Part shown: positions 31,097 to 43,074 of the stretch, piece after piece
Layout of the letters: the number at the start of each line of letters is the position of its first letter
How positions within the stretch are numbered: position 1 is the stretch's first letter
Source of the DNA: Isoetes taiwanensis
Taxonomy: Eukaryota > Streptophyta > Lycopodiopsida > Isoetales > Isoetaceae
Assembly: GCA_021234155.1 (NCBI GenBank)
Contig: JAJEKV010000074.1
Coordinates: 3,474,040 to 3,538,039 of the forward strand
Direction of reading: 5' to 3'
Length of the DNA stretch: 64,000 nt
Notes under the pieces: generated by a model
The model's input: the letters and a program-made list of their open reading frames with translations, nothing else
Database searches by the model: none
What the model was told of the DNA's origin: nothing
Translations under genes and position numbers: made by a program

Positions 31097-31670
31097 TTGA
31101 AACTAAGTTAGTCGAGTGATGCTACAAAGCCAACAAATAAACAAACTGGGTCAGAACCACACTTCTCAACTATCGAGGCCATCAACGCATGACATAACCA
31201 TGAAGATCAACATTAACACAATGGCACAAGAATATTATTTTGTGCCTATGGAAGCTCGAAATGAACAACTGGCTGAGGATCACTTCTTGACTTGTGAGTC
31301 GAGAAAGGCGTCTATGAGTAGAACAATGAGGACTCTACGGTTTCCCTGACTAGCAAGCCGAGAAAGGAATCTACAAACAAGAACCATAGACTTTCGGGGT
31401 TTTTCGACAGCGAGTCAGGAAAGGCCTCAATACGTGAAAAACATAGGACTTGGGGCTTTTCTCGACTAGGGAGTCGAGAAAGTCCTTAGAAAGTGAAAAC
31501 AAAGGTTTTAGAGCCTTTCTTGGCCTACGCGTTGAGAAGGGTAGCTAGAAATTAAAACAAACAGATATGTTACCTTATGTAGTTGGCACTTTGTGCAATG
31601 GTATTCTGGCAGTAGCTGATGCTGGCAAGCTCAATGGACGGTATCTCCACTGACATCACTCTGCAGAGAG
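31097..31670. repeat. Dispersed repeat, copy C, with ~60 bp palindromic minisatellite
   Basis: Same structure and order as copy B: leader TTGAAACTAAGTT, ATGCTACAAAGCCAACAAAT, ACCATGAAGATCAA, then about five CTCGACT/AGTCGAGAAAGG units (31270-31545), then the same unique tail ending GACATCACTCTGCA. Direct orientation relative to B, about 2.6 kb away. Confidence 0.88.
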
Positions 31671-31899
31671 ATTTCTAATCTCATCCATTGAATTAGTATA
31701 TCTAAATAATATTCTATCAACCTACCTCTCCCAAGGTTTGCCCTTCAGGTAACCCCAAAAAATGGAATCTTTCTTACATAGAATTGGCAACCTTTTTGTG
31801 GGAAAACAAACAAACACACTCTAGAAGTTTCTCGGACCTTCTTCGAGACTCTATTGATTTCCCTTTGCAGCTTACAAAGCTCTCAAAATATATGATTGA

Positions 31900-32175
31900 T
31901 GATGGCCTAGTAAGTAAGAGTGGCTTCACATCGGTCGTTATGTTATGTTAAATGCTTTACATAACCCCAATACTTCACTTCACATCAAAAGATAGCATAA
32001 CAGAAACCATTAAAGGTAGCTTCACACTACATCGTCTGTTAAGTTAGATGAAAATATAATATAACAGTTGCTGTCAAAGACTACTTCACACTGAATGAGA
32101 CACCATTAAGTTGGATGAAGAATTAGTATAACAGTTTCCATTATAGATTGCTTTACACTATACGCCATTAAAGTC
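31900..32175. repeat. Degenerate ~65 bp tandem repeat
   Basis: Four diverged units with the theme CTTCACACT ... RCC ATTAAGTTRGATGAA ... ATATAACAGT. Present at about 31926, 31975, 32020 and 32080-32170. Noncoding. Confidence 0.6.
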
Positions 32176-32665
32176 AAATAAGTCTGAATATAATTGAAGA
32201 AAACAAGTGCAGTACAAGATCATTCTATCTTTTATCATTTTGAAGGCCTTTTAATATCAAGTAGGGCATGAATTTTAAATATAGTATAAGGAATGCTCCC
32301 CATCAGAGTCCAAAATCAACATTTTTGATAGATGGAGAAAATATTTCAAAAATCAAAATCATGCAAGGAATTTGAAGATACTAACAAAAATCTCTCCAAA
32401 ACACTGTGATGCCACATTCAAGCGTACAACCTACATCTTGAATCCGAGCTCCAAAAAAATGTAGCTTGCAGCATTCGATGGTTGATAACGGGCGCTTAAG
32501 TGATGGGGTCAAGCACCCCCTAAATTTGAACGGAGAAATTAGCCACAGTTTGCTTGCCTATAAATTTTAACCTAACATAAATACTAATTTGACTCCTATG
32601 AACCCCTGTTAAATGTTGCAATGGCTCCATTAAATTTTAACCCCAGCAGCAAAGCTCGAAAACAA

Positions 32666-32842
32666 CAATATGTCTAATCAGTACGAATGCCACCTGGTAT
32701 TTGAGGCTACTGGAGAAAATATATGTTAGTGCATTTTTTAGTTTAGTATATATTTTGACAGCAATATGTCTAATCAGTACGAATGCCACCTGGTATTTGA
32801 GGCTACTATATGTTAGTGCATTTTTTAGTTTAGTATATTTTG
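32666..32842. repeat. Near-identical tandem duplication (~90 bp)
   Basis: Copy 1 starts at 32666 and copy 2 at 32762 (96 bp offset). They are almost identical (CAATATGTCTAATCAGTACG at both starts, TTAGTGCATTTTTTAGTTTA at both ends). Copy 1 has an extra ~9 bp (GGAGAAAAT) and a longer TATAT near its end. High identity implies a recent event. Confidence 0.92.
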
Positions 32843-33879
32843 CCATAAATTTTTAGTAGGGTTGCATAAGCTGAGGTGTAAGGATTCGTGCAATTCTTTC
32901 CTATACACATGTCTTAACACGTCACCTAAATTTAACTTGGATCATTGGATGTTGAAATATTAGAATCTACGGTTGAGATAATTAAAAAATAGGCCATAAT
33001 TTGCTTCGAAGCCTTCCTTCTCTCTCCTTCCATTGTCAGGATGCTTGCAGGGTTGCGCTCCATGGTAAGCTATTTCGCTCCACATGGCTGCGGCAAAACC
33101 TCCCAAGTCTTTGTCAGTCGATCGCAGTGCAAAATGTGATTTGACAACATAATCCAAGCAGGAATCTTTTGAATGTTCTTGCCGAAGGCTCTAATGGTCA
33201 ATTAACTACAAAGCGTGTGCTTTTACTTCTTAGAATCTTATATTTAGCTGCTCATGTGGACATTCTCTGATAATCTTTTGTTTTTCCAAAATCGATGCAT
33301 TTACTACGACATACTCAAGAGCAGTTTATATTGGTGACATACTCAAGAGCAAAGTTATGATGGTCCCTCTTTGAAACAAGGTTTTGATCAGAAATCTATG
33401 TTTAGGGTTACCCAGCTTCAATACCAGTCTTGGTAAAATTTCTCTACATATTTTCTTTGTTGTGACGAAGATGCCTTTCTTGGTGCAGTGGCAAATCATT
33501 GGTCTAAATATTACCTGAATTGCTTTGAAACACTCCTCATCATCAGCATTTATTTATCACATTGCTAAACATATAGACACATCAAGTATATGTATGAGAA
33601 GGCTATAAGACAGCCCGAATTCTACTACTTTATTATTTTATTTTATTCGCCTCTTGTATTCTTAGATTTTGATTGCAAAATTTTTTCTAGAGGTGATTTT
33701 TCTCCGATCAGCTAGCTTCTTCTCTCAAGCCCCGGTTTATGGCGGAAGGTTCAACAAAGGAAAAGGGGAAAGAGCTTCTTCACTCATCTTAACAATGCAA
33801 CTTAGGGTGTAGGCCCATCTAGAATTGAGGCAATCGACAATCCTGTGCATGCATCTCATTTTTGAGTTCTCCTACGGAT

Positions 33880-34830
33880 GCATGAATTAATGTCGACATC
33901 CTTTTTGGTTAAGTTGGATATTGCAATGAAACTTAGAGTTCAAGGTGCAGCAAGATAAGAATGCAAAGCCATATATTTAAGATCCACAATTTCGTTTTTA
34001 AGGGAGATGCAATGTACGATTTGCCTTGTATAGTACTTACCCATTTTGGTGGCTATAATTGGCAAGCATCATGATGCTTCAAAGATAACATTGAGGTAAA
34101 TGATGATGAGAGATTTTCAACATCCTTAGGTGTTTAAGAAGCAAGAGCTTAAGAGGCAATGAGTTGAATAAACAAAAACCAGATTATGTAGAGATCAACA
34201 ATTATACCTTCTTATAAGTACTTGAATTTTTTATGTTATCCCGTGAAATTTACTTGCCCCATTTTTCATCCCCTCTTCACCATACTCAAAACCGGAGTCT
34301 ATGGCACATAACATTGGTTAATGTCCTTCAACATGAATATTGGTCTCTCAACCAATTTTATTCATCTTCCCTTTGTCTCTATTTATTTGCATTAACAAGG
34401 AATTACTAGAATTGCATGGTAGAGCTTCCGACTTTTTGAACAATATTTGCATGAACCATAGAAGTTGCTTGATAATGCAACATGGTCTCTATCAAAAGCA
34501 AAGATGGACAATTTTGGAAGTGCTTGAAAAATTTACTGGAAACCAAGGGACTTAGATGCTTTCAAAAGCTCATAGAGGTAAGTCTAGAGCATCTTGGATT
34601 CTTATCGTTAATAAACGGACATCCTTTTGAGTTAAGCCGCATGTTGTAACCAAACTTGAGTTTAAGATGCCGAAGCCGTTGTAACAAAGCCATCTATGGA
34701 GATCCACAAATCATTTGTCTAGCAATATTAGTTAAGCAAAAGCACGCAAGTGTTTGGACAAGTTTATACTTTGCACTTTATTGGACAAACATTTGCCATA
34801 ATTGGCAAACATCATGATGTTGATAAAACT
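33880..34830. repeat. Direct repeat pair (~220 bp units, ~720 bp apart)
   Basis: 33890-34090 and 34610-34830 share, in the same order, ACATCCTTTTKRGTTAAG, AACTTGAGTTYAAG-like, AAAGCCATMTAT, AGATCCACAA, and ATAATTGGCAARCATCATGATG. Noncoding and moderately diverged; the region between is AT-rich. Possibly pieces of one older element. Confidence 0.65.
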
Positions 34831-34839
34831 ACCATGTGA

Positions 34840-36711
34840 TGGTGGAGCACCTTGATATGGCATCTACCCAGATTTGGCTCTTTTCAATGCTCATTTATAA
34901 AATGTGTAGACAATCATTTCCTTTGACCAGACTATTAGGTTAAAACTTATTCGGTTTGTAATGCAGCTCCAACAAACATTATTAGCCGAACATTGGCATT
35001 TATCTCAAGACCAACTACATTATGAATAAAACCTTTTATAATCAATGTGAGACTCCATGGTGCAACAACCTTTTTGATGTTAAAAATATTTATTTTCACA
35101 TGTACATGCTTTTCAACATATTCTTTAACATAGAAGATTCAAGGTCTCCCGCATAAGCATTCATGTTGATGTTCTTTTACACCAAAATTTTCTTCACGAT
35201 AACATTTATCCCACATGTGGAAATTCTTTTCAAACATGTTTAATGATCTGGAATGTACTATGTCTCAATTAGGTCTAGCAACAAAATGTTAAACAAAAAG
35301 CATAAATAATGTTCATGATTTGTCTTTTTATTACCCTTTAAGTTTTTATATTGATAGAGATTGAAATAACATAATGTTGCTTCAACAAATAGAATTATAG
35401 AGATAGTTCATGAATTGTCTTTCTATTACCCCTCAATCACGTAAGAATATATGATAGAAATTAAAATATACAACCCATAAACCCCATTCGGGACAAAAAT
35501 GCACACCTATAACATCCCTTTTGCTTTTAATGCGATGGTATACGTGAATGAGTTTCCATGGAATACACATTTGAACATAAATAAACATTTTGACATGAGA
35601 GATAATAACATCTATATGACTACAACAACATCCAAGATCTACAATTGTCAATCCATGCACAATTTACCATCTACACGCACGCACGAGCAAACACATTTAA
35701 CTACAAAGATTTGTTCTAATTTGAATACCAATTTCTTACAAATGTTTGCCAAGTAAAGGATCGATTGAGACATTTGTTAAAAGTTAGCCATATCATACAT
35801 TTCATTAGTTCCAAAGCTTGTTAAAATGACTACGTCAAGTTAAAAACCATGAAAAGTCTCATGATCCAACTAAAACGTCCCTCTAGTGTGCTACAACTCA
35901 AACTTGGCAACCCCATCCCCACCCTAACCTTCACCTCAACCCCGCATTTCAAATTATTTAATTTTTTTTTGTGGAAAAAGTACCCTAATTTTTTTTAGGA
36001 TGACCCAATTTAAAGAGAGTGGGCTGGTTTTTTTTTGAGGAACCATCTATTTTCCAACTATGCGGCTTAATGGAAATACCTAACTATACGCAATAATGTG
36101 AAAATATGCTAAGGGACGCCTCAAATGTCACGGCAAAACTTGCCGGACGTGTGGCCGTTCGAAACACAGGTCTGAACTGCTCCAGCAGTTCGGGGACGCA
36201 CTCAGACGTTTAAACCGCCGTCTCTTATTCTCATTCCCTATTTTCCAACTTCATGTGAATGCCGAAAAATAACGGCAAGCATGTGAGGCGCCTAACAAAG
36301 TTTTTCTAATCTAACATAAGGGCATTTAACCCCAGTGTGAAGCGGGCCTAAGCTGAACAAAGGTTTTACATTTAGCATATGTTAGGTTATTCCCTGGCTT
36401 GCAGGTTTAATCAGTGAACACGATCGATTCTTCAACTATCGCTTCAGCAGGAACCTTTGCTATCAGACGCCGGAATCTTAATCTCAAAGCTTCATGCACT
36501 GGTCTGGGCAGCGATGGCGTTATTAGTTTTGGCTTCTAAAACAGTGGTACGAGGTCGGCGAGAAGCTCTGGACCATTAATACCCATTTTCCGAGCTCCGA
36601 AAAGGCTGCTCCATGTGAACGGGGAAGATTTGTAAGGAAAAAACCAAGGTTGTCCGATCTATTGAATATAATTCCGTACAATCTTGATTTTCGACATCCC
36701 ACCTTGGCTTC
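34840..36711. other. Intergenic region upstream of GPN3, no gene seen
   Basis: AT-rich and stop-dense on both strands to about 36100. Above that GC rises towards the GPN3 start (36130-36711), as expected for a promoter and 5' leader. No convincing TATA box was identified within the leader. Frames such as 35499-35756 have no recognisable content. Confidence 0.5.
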
Positions 36712-39164
36712 ATGACCCGCTACGCCCAGCTCGTCATTGGCCCTGCAGGAAGTGGAAAAGTATGCATAATTGCACTCAATCTATAATCACGACTATTTCT
36801 GTGCTTTCCTGATTGCCTTGGTGTTTTTTCCTCAGTCTACCTATTGTTCTCATTTACAACAACACTGTGCAAGTCTTGGCAGAAGCACTCATGTCATCAA
36901 CTTGGACCCAGCAGCTGATCAGTTTACTTACGAAGTTGCAGCAGGCAAGTGTTATTATATGATGGTAGAATAGTTTTTTCCAGTAGCCAGTATTGCTGGT
37001 CTTTTTATTCATAAATTCGCCTGCTTTAGATAATTTTCTATGTTAACTTCTGAATGTTTGGTTCTGGACACTTAGACATAATCAATATTTTCTAAGAAAC
37101 CTATGCATGTCTTACCGTGCTAAAATAACAAGCTGTTCTTAGGTCTTTTTATCTCAATATTTTGTCATATCAGTAACCTATAGTTTGATACTCGTGTAAT
37201 TGTTTACTGTGATTTTCATATCAAAATAATGCATACATTGTTTCTTACTTATATATATTTTGTAAAAACTATGATCAGATATTAGAGAGCTCATATCTCT
37301 AGAAGATGTTATGGAAGAGCTTAAACTTGGTCCCAATGGTGGGCTTATTTATTGCATGGAGTATCCACTGTTTATCGGTTTATACAGAACTTTCTTACAA
37401 TTTATAACTGTGCACACACATCTGCGTAATAGCCTTGACGATAAGAAAGATATTTGGAGGACAACATTGATGATTGGCTTGCAGAGCGTCTTGATGAGTA
37501 CATTGATGATGATTATGTTGTTTTTGACTGTCCAGGTTAGTACTGTTTTCTACTTGCACACATAGGGTTTAGAATGTGCTGCCTGTTGTGTTTTAATGTA
37601 AAGAATGCATGAGGGTTTAGAATGTGCTGCTTATTATGCTCCCAATGTATAGTATGCATGATAGTTGCAGCTATGTAATGCCCATAAGCTGCCTTATCTG
37701 ATGCTTTCTATTCTTTGTCTGGCCTGATACATGCAAATCATTCTGCAATCTTGTGAGAGACAAGCTAAATTTTAGAGGACTCTTCATTTTTCCTTGCCAT
37801 ATGCACTTCTCCTTTCCTGTAAAAATTGAACCTTAAACCAGTTGGTAGTGACATCCATGAATCTTCTTCAGTACAAATGCAAATGGCACTATCAATAAAA
37901 TCTTCTACATTAGTTCTTATACTCTAATCAAGCAGGAGTTTCTCCAGTTGTGGCATGATTTGTGTGTACCTCGTTTACAGCCTGTTTCAGTGTCTTCTAT
38001 AAATTGTGTGGGTGAATATAACGTGCTTTATTACAAATAAGCCCATTTGTTTAACTTACAAATATGCATTTGCTGCAGGTCAGATAGAACTTTACTCTCA
38101 TATTCCAGTTTTAAGAACATTTGTTGACCAACTTAAGCGTTGGGATTTTAATATATGTGCAGTGTATCTGCTAGACTCACAGGTATGATCTCATGGTATA
38201 TGCAGCCAACTGCAGAGTGTTGTTACCTCTGCATATATGCATGTCAAAAGCATTTGATTTGGGTTTTGCATTGGGGTCGTTTCAAATAGTTCCCTTGTGC
38301 AGGGCTAAGCAAGTTGGGATCGAGGGATAAAATATAGAGTGTCAAAAGATTTCATTTAAGCTGTTTTTATAGACTTAATTATTGTGACCTGATAATGGGA
38401 CTTCACTACCAATTTGTGGCCTAAGTGGGAGAGTTTTATATTGGGTTTGTTATGGGATGGGTGTTGTTTAACTGGTACCATTATATGGCAGTTTGTATCT
38501 GATGTCACCAAGTTTATAAGCGGGAGTCTCGCCTCATTATCTGCAATGATTCAGCTTGAGCTTCCTCATGTTAATGTTCTGACAAAGATGGATCTCCTTC
38601 CCAATAAAAAAGAAGTTGAAATGTATGTTTTCTTTTGAGGGAATTTGCTACCTTTGACTACATTCTTGGAGCTAATGGTATAATCAGGTTTCTTGAGCCA
38701 GATGCAAGGTTGCTACTTGCTGATCTTAACAGCCAAATGGCACCACGGTTCAGGAAGCTCAATGAGGCGCTAGCAGGGCTGGTAATCTTTTTGCTGATTT
38801 AGATGCATGCTCTGAAGTTAGTACTCAATATATGGCATGGTCTGTTGCTTGCAGGTTGATGACTACAGTATGGTAAACTTTCTGCCACTAGATATTCGTG
38901 ATGAACACAGGTTTGTATATAAAAATCTAAAGATTCCTCATATATGCGAAGTTGTCTTCTGTTAATTTTTTTGAGCTTATAATAATGGGAGCATAATGTG
39001 TATATTTTTGCAGTATTGAGTATGTGTTGTATCATATCGACAATGCTATTCAGTTCGGAGAAGATGCAGATGTTAAAATAAGAGATCATGACCTAGAGAA
39101 TGATGAGACGATCAATCCCCTTGACTTTGCAGATGGGCAGAGCGGGGATTATGATGATGATTAA
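36712..39164 (+). CDS. GPN3: GPN-loop GTPase 3 homologue, nine exons, 286 aa
   Basis: Exons: 36712-36759, 36836-36944, 37279-37360, 37450-37535, 38079-38182, 38492-38622, 38688-38781, 38855-38910, 39014-39164. Together they give 861 nt with all phases matching. GPN3 is a dimeric cytosolic GTPase that, with GPN1/GPN2, assembles and imports RNA polymerase II. Motifs: P-loop GPAGSGKST (10-18), NLDPAAD switch block, GPN insertion LGPNGG (69-74), DCPGQ (106-110), the family block [20 protein letters not shown] (151-170), TKMD (174-177), and an acidic C-terminal tail ending DYDDD. The start is chosen because [16 protein letters not shown] is the conserved N-terminus. Length matches the family. Intron 2 uses a GC donor; the other seven are GT-AG. 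Every key residue is present and no frame damage is seen, so it is probably functional. Confidence 0.96.
36945..37278 (+). other. GC-AG intron (intron 2) of the GPN3 gene
   Basis: The exon ends GCAGCAG and the intron begins GCAAGT, giving AG|GCAAGT, the strong consensus of non-canonical GC donors. The acceptor is TGATCAG at 37278. Only this junction restores [17 protein letters not shown] donor at the next GT (36949) would shift the frame and break the conserved block. Confidence 0.9.
37565..37668. repeat. Tandem duplication in GPN3 intron 4
   Basis: GGGTTTAGAATGTGCTGC occurs at 37563 and again at 37613, each followed by TGTT/TTATG, AATGTA-A and ATGCATGA. A ~50 bp unit, diverged, inside the longest intron (37536-38078). 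Confidence 0.8.
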
Positions 39165-39487
39165 ATCTCTAAAGCAATCAAATATCAAAGCGGGAAAACG
39201 CGAGGAAGAACTTGGGTGCAATAACAAACCTGAATCAATTTTTTGTTACAGTATAAAAGACTCTTATGGGCTTGAGAACTCCGTTGAAGTTCAAGTTTGA
39301 GAAAAAGGATTGATGTCTGTATAAGACTTGAATGTACAAAAAAACTCACCGAATGAAGGAATTTTGATTACGGCTCTCGGGCTGCCTCATTTTGAGCACG
39401 CGTTTCAGCATTTGATAGCCGAAATATCACTAGTAAACCGCATTTGATAGCTGAAATATCACTAGTAGACTTGTATCCGGCATCACT
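39165..39487. other. 3' flank of GPN3 with a small tandem duplication
   Basis: Presumed 3' untranslated region and flank. At 39409-39466 a 29 bp unit GCATTTGATAGCYGAAATAT... is duplicated. No clear AATAAA signal close to the stop was recognised. Confidence 0.5.
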
Positions 39488-40640
39488 GGTTATTTATATG
39501 AGTCTTGGAGAAGGTAAGACTGATCCCATCCTAAGCATGCACTTGGGTATATAGCCAAGGCCATGGAAGAATCAGCTCTCGCTTTAGAAAGGAGTGTATT
39601 TCGAGATATTTCTAATGCCTTATGACAATATAATACATTATTACAAAAGCAATATATTATCAAAAGCACGGGGACATGGAAGAATCAGCTCTCTTATTTA
39701 GAAAGGAGTGTATTTTGAGATATTTCTAAAGCCTTATGACAATATGGTACATTACCAAAAGCAATATATCAAAAGCATTGATTTGAATTCCACCATCCAT
39801 CAACCAAAATCAAAATTTGATGTTGCACAAAGGGTTGCTTGGAGAGAGGAAGGGAAAAATTTGAGAGACATGGAAAAAAACCTGAGGAAGAATAGAACCC
39901 AAATGGAAGAAATTTCATATTCACAAAAAAATAAAGATAACAAGAATGTTGAAACAAAACAATTCAGAACTTTCTAAAAAAGAAATTTGAGCAAAGGGAC
40001 AAAATTGAAAAACCCTCCCAACCTTTGAAAAACCGATGAAGACCATCTACAAGGAAATCTTATCACTATAAACCTATTGATAAAATTCCCATAAATAAAT
40101 GTGAGTTATTTATATGAGTCTTGGATAAGGTAAATATTTGATCCCATCCAATCAATGCACTTATTTATTCTCAAAATGGAAGAATCAACTATTGAAAATT
40201 ACAAAGAATCGTATTTCACTATTTTCTTTGTATTATGACAATATAGTACATTACAAAAAGCAATATATTATGACCATTACAGGGGCATGGAAGAATATCT
40301 CCATCTAAATGATGTATTTTGATATTTCTAAAGCCTTATGCCAATATAGTACATTACCAAAAGCAATATATTATCAAAAGCATTGATTTGAATTCCACCA
40401 CAATTTGAGATATTTCTAAAGCCTTATGACAATATAGTACATTACCAAAAGCAATATATTATCAAAAGCATTGATTTGAATTCCACCACAATCAGCTAAT
40501 TCAATAATTTGTTGTTGCACAAAGGGTTGCTTGTGAGAGGAAGGGAAAATTTTGAGACTAGGAAGAAATCTGAGGAAGAATAGAACTTTGGAAGAAATCT
40601 GAGCAACAAAATAAAAATAGAATGTTGAAACAAATGCAGA
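39488..40640 (-). repeat. Duplicated LTR-like 3' region of the copia element
   Basis: Two ~500 bp direct copies, 39488-39960 and 40103-40632. Each starts GTTATTTATATGAGTCTTGGA, continues through ~115 bp internal units (with CTTATGACAATATAGTACAT, CAAAAGCAATATAT and ATTGATTTGAATTCCACCA; five occurrences at about 39601, 39718, 40231, 40320 and 40406) and ends in GCACAAAGGGTTGCTTG ... AATGTTGAAAC. They follow the copia RNase H end on the minus strand, where the 3' LTR should lie. Exact LTR ends (TG...CA) could not be fixed. Confidence 0.65.
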
Positions 40641-43070
40641 TAAAGGCTTAGCCAGGTTATCCTGCATCATGTTTGCATCTCTGTATTGTAACTCCATATG
40701 TTCAAGCAGAGATTTAAACTTAAACAAGACCCTCAAGTTATAACATGATAATTCCCAACATTTCTCCTTCATGTTATAACCGTGCATTGGATTAACTTCT
40801 TCAGTTCTATAAACCTTTTTTTTTGGCAGGTACTTTAGTTAAGATATCAGCTAACTGAACTGAAGTGTTTATGTATATCATTTTAATCATTCTTTTCCAT
40901 CTGCTTCTCTGATAAAATGTATTCAATATGCTTTGACCTTTCATGTAGTACATGATTCTTTGACATTGCTATGCAGGGCGTGCTATTACAGTGCATTTCA
41001 ATAGCGCTTGATTGTTCAAAACCCAATTCTATTATCAACCTTCTCTCCCATATCAACTCCTTAGCACACAAGGTGGCAGATGCATATTCAGCCTCTGCAC
41101 TGGACATTGCAACAAAATTCTGCTTTTGCATTTCCAAGCTATAGGTCCTCCTCCTAAGAACATGAAATAACCTGAAGTGGATTTTCTCATGTCCAGATCC
41201 CCTCCCCAGTCAGCATCACAATAGGCCTTCAATTCTCGATTTTCTGAACAATATGTAATGCCATCATTCAGTATACCTTTAAGATATCTCAGAACTCTCT
41301 TTGCTGCAGTCCAGTGTTCCTTGCCTAGATCATGGTTGTACTTGCTCAATAAATTAATAATGTATGCTATATCAGGTCTTGTGCAGTTTGCTACATTCGA
41401 GAGGCATCCCACCAATGATCTATAAGGCATCATTTTTATCTCTTCCTTTTTCATTATCATCCTTCGGACATAACTTCTCAGAAATCTTATAGCTCAATGC
41501 AGTAGGGATTTTGTTTGGATTGCAACATTGCTTTTTTAATTTTTTTAAGCATTCCTTCAATCTGTCCACTTTGAGTAAGAGTCGTCTTACTCTTCCTATC
41601 CCTATGCACTTCAATTCCTAAGAACTTTTGTAGCTTACCCAAGTCTGAGATCTTAAATCTTTTATTCAGTACATTTTTGCAATGTTCCAAGATCCTTGTT
41701 CCTTTTGCACCACTCTTCTCCATCTTGATACTTGTACAAGTTACCATCATTCTTAAGCTTAATGAAACTCTGTTTTCTCAGATAAGAGTCCGTGCACTTA
41801 TACCATTCCCTGGAAGACTATTTTAGGCTATAGACAGCTCTTTTAAGTTTCCATACCTTATTTTTCCCTTCTTCAAATCCTGGAGGTTGTCTCATAAAAA
41901 TTTCTTCTTCCAACTTAGCATTCAAAAATGTTGTATTAACATCCATATGGTAAGTCACAAGCATTTGCAATCGACAAAAGCATTCTTACACTGTTTATCT
42001 TAACAAGTGATGAGAAAGTTTCTTCATAATCCTGACCCCTTCTTTGGGAAAAACCATGGGCTACAAGTCTAGCCTTGTATTTCGAGGGTCATCCATCAGG
42101 GCCATTTTTTATTTTGAAGGTCCACTTGTTTCTTACTATATCCTTTCCTTCAGGCAGGTCTACTACATCAAATGTATCAATCCTCCTAAAGGATGCCATT
42201 TCTTCATCCATAGCCTTGAGCCAGTATGTTTTTTCTGGTGTAACCAGTGCCTCATTGTAGCTTTTAGGAACGTTTCAATCTAAATGCATTAAAATTTCAC
42301 AAATGCCACCTTCATTATTTTGGAGTCTTTTGCTTCTGCCATGTTCATCTCGCCTATGCAAGTCAACATCAAAGCTTACTTCTCTTTGCAACCTTTGCTC
42401 TTTTGTTGCCCTTTTCTTCCTTGCTTGTTTTGAGTCAATTCCTTCATTGTCAACTGAATCTATTACATTAGAGTTAGGATCCTGCTGCTGCTGTACCTGC
42501 ACAGGTTGAATATAAGTACTATTTGACAAGCCTTTTAGATCACCCTCATCTTCTGCAGCATTGAAACTATTAGTGTCACTTATTGCAGTAGCAGAGTACT
42601 GAGTATTTTCAGCTTTGTTGTACACAGCAACTTCACCATTTAAATTGATCTTGGGAAGGAACTTGTAAAATTGTTCTTCATCAAAGGTAACATCTCTGTT
42701 GACTACAACTCTTCTTTTGCTTTGGTCAAACAATCTGTAAGCCTTTGATTCATCATCATACCCTACCAAATAAGTTATTAGTGCCTTGTCATCTAACGTT
42801 TTTCTCATCTCTTCTGGAATATGTGTGAAGGCTAGGCAATTATAAGCCCTCAAGTTATCATATGTTGAAATTTTGCCAGACCAAAGCATCTCTGGTAGAG
42901 TGCCATTAGTGCTTATTGAGGGTAACCTGTTCTGCACAGCTATCTTCACGGCCCCTTCCCTGAGAAAATTTAGTAGGCCAGAGAATTTAAGCATGTGTCT
43001 CACTATATTCAATATTGTCCTATTCTTACGTTTAGCAATACCATTCTGTTGAGGTGAGTATCTACATATG
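40641..43070 (-). pseudogene. Ty1/copia pol remnant: integrase end, RT and RNase H
   Basis: Minus strand in order: integrase (SPQQNGIAKRKNRT at about 43040; IPEEMRKTLDDKALITYLVG; a long hydrophilic linker to 42275), RT ([20 protein letters not shown] at about 42050; SYRSLVGCLSNVANCTRPDI at about 41380), and RNase H (KAYCDADWGGDLDMRKSTSG; KQNFVAMSSAEAEYASAT; LHERSKHIEY; ADILTKVPAKK near 40840). The central RT, including its catalytic centre (about 41470-41960), is badly broken by indels. Gag, protease and most of integrase are absent beyond 43070. The element is dead, but its ends are well preserved. Confidence 0.92.
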
Positions 43071-43074
43071 AGTT

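Noticed and set aside
36949-36973. Continuation of GPN3 exon 2 through GCAAGT to the stop at 36973, or a GT donor at 36949
   Set aside because: Either reading destroys the conserved VAADIREL segment; the GC donor at 36945 joins perfectly in phase.
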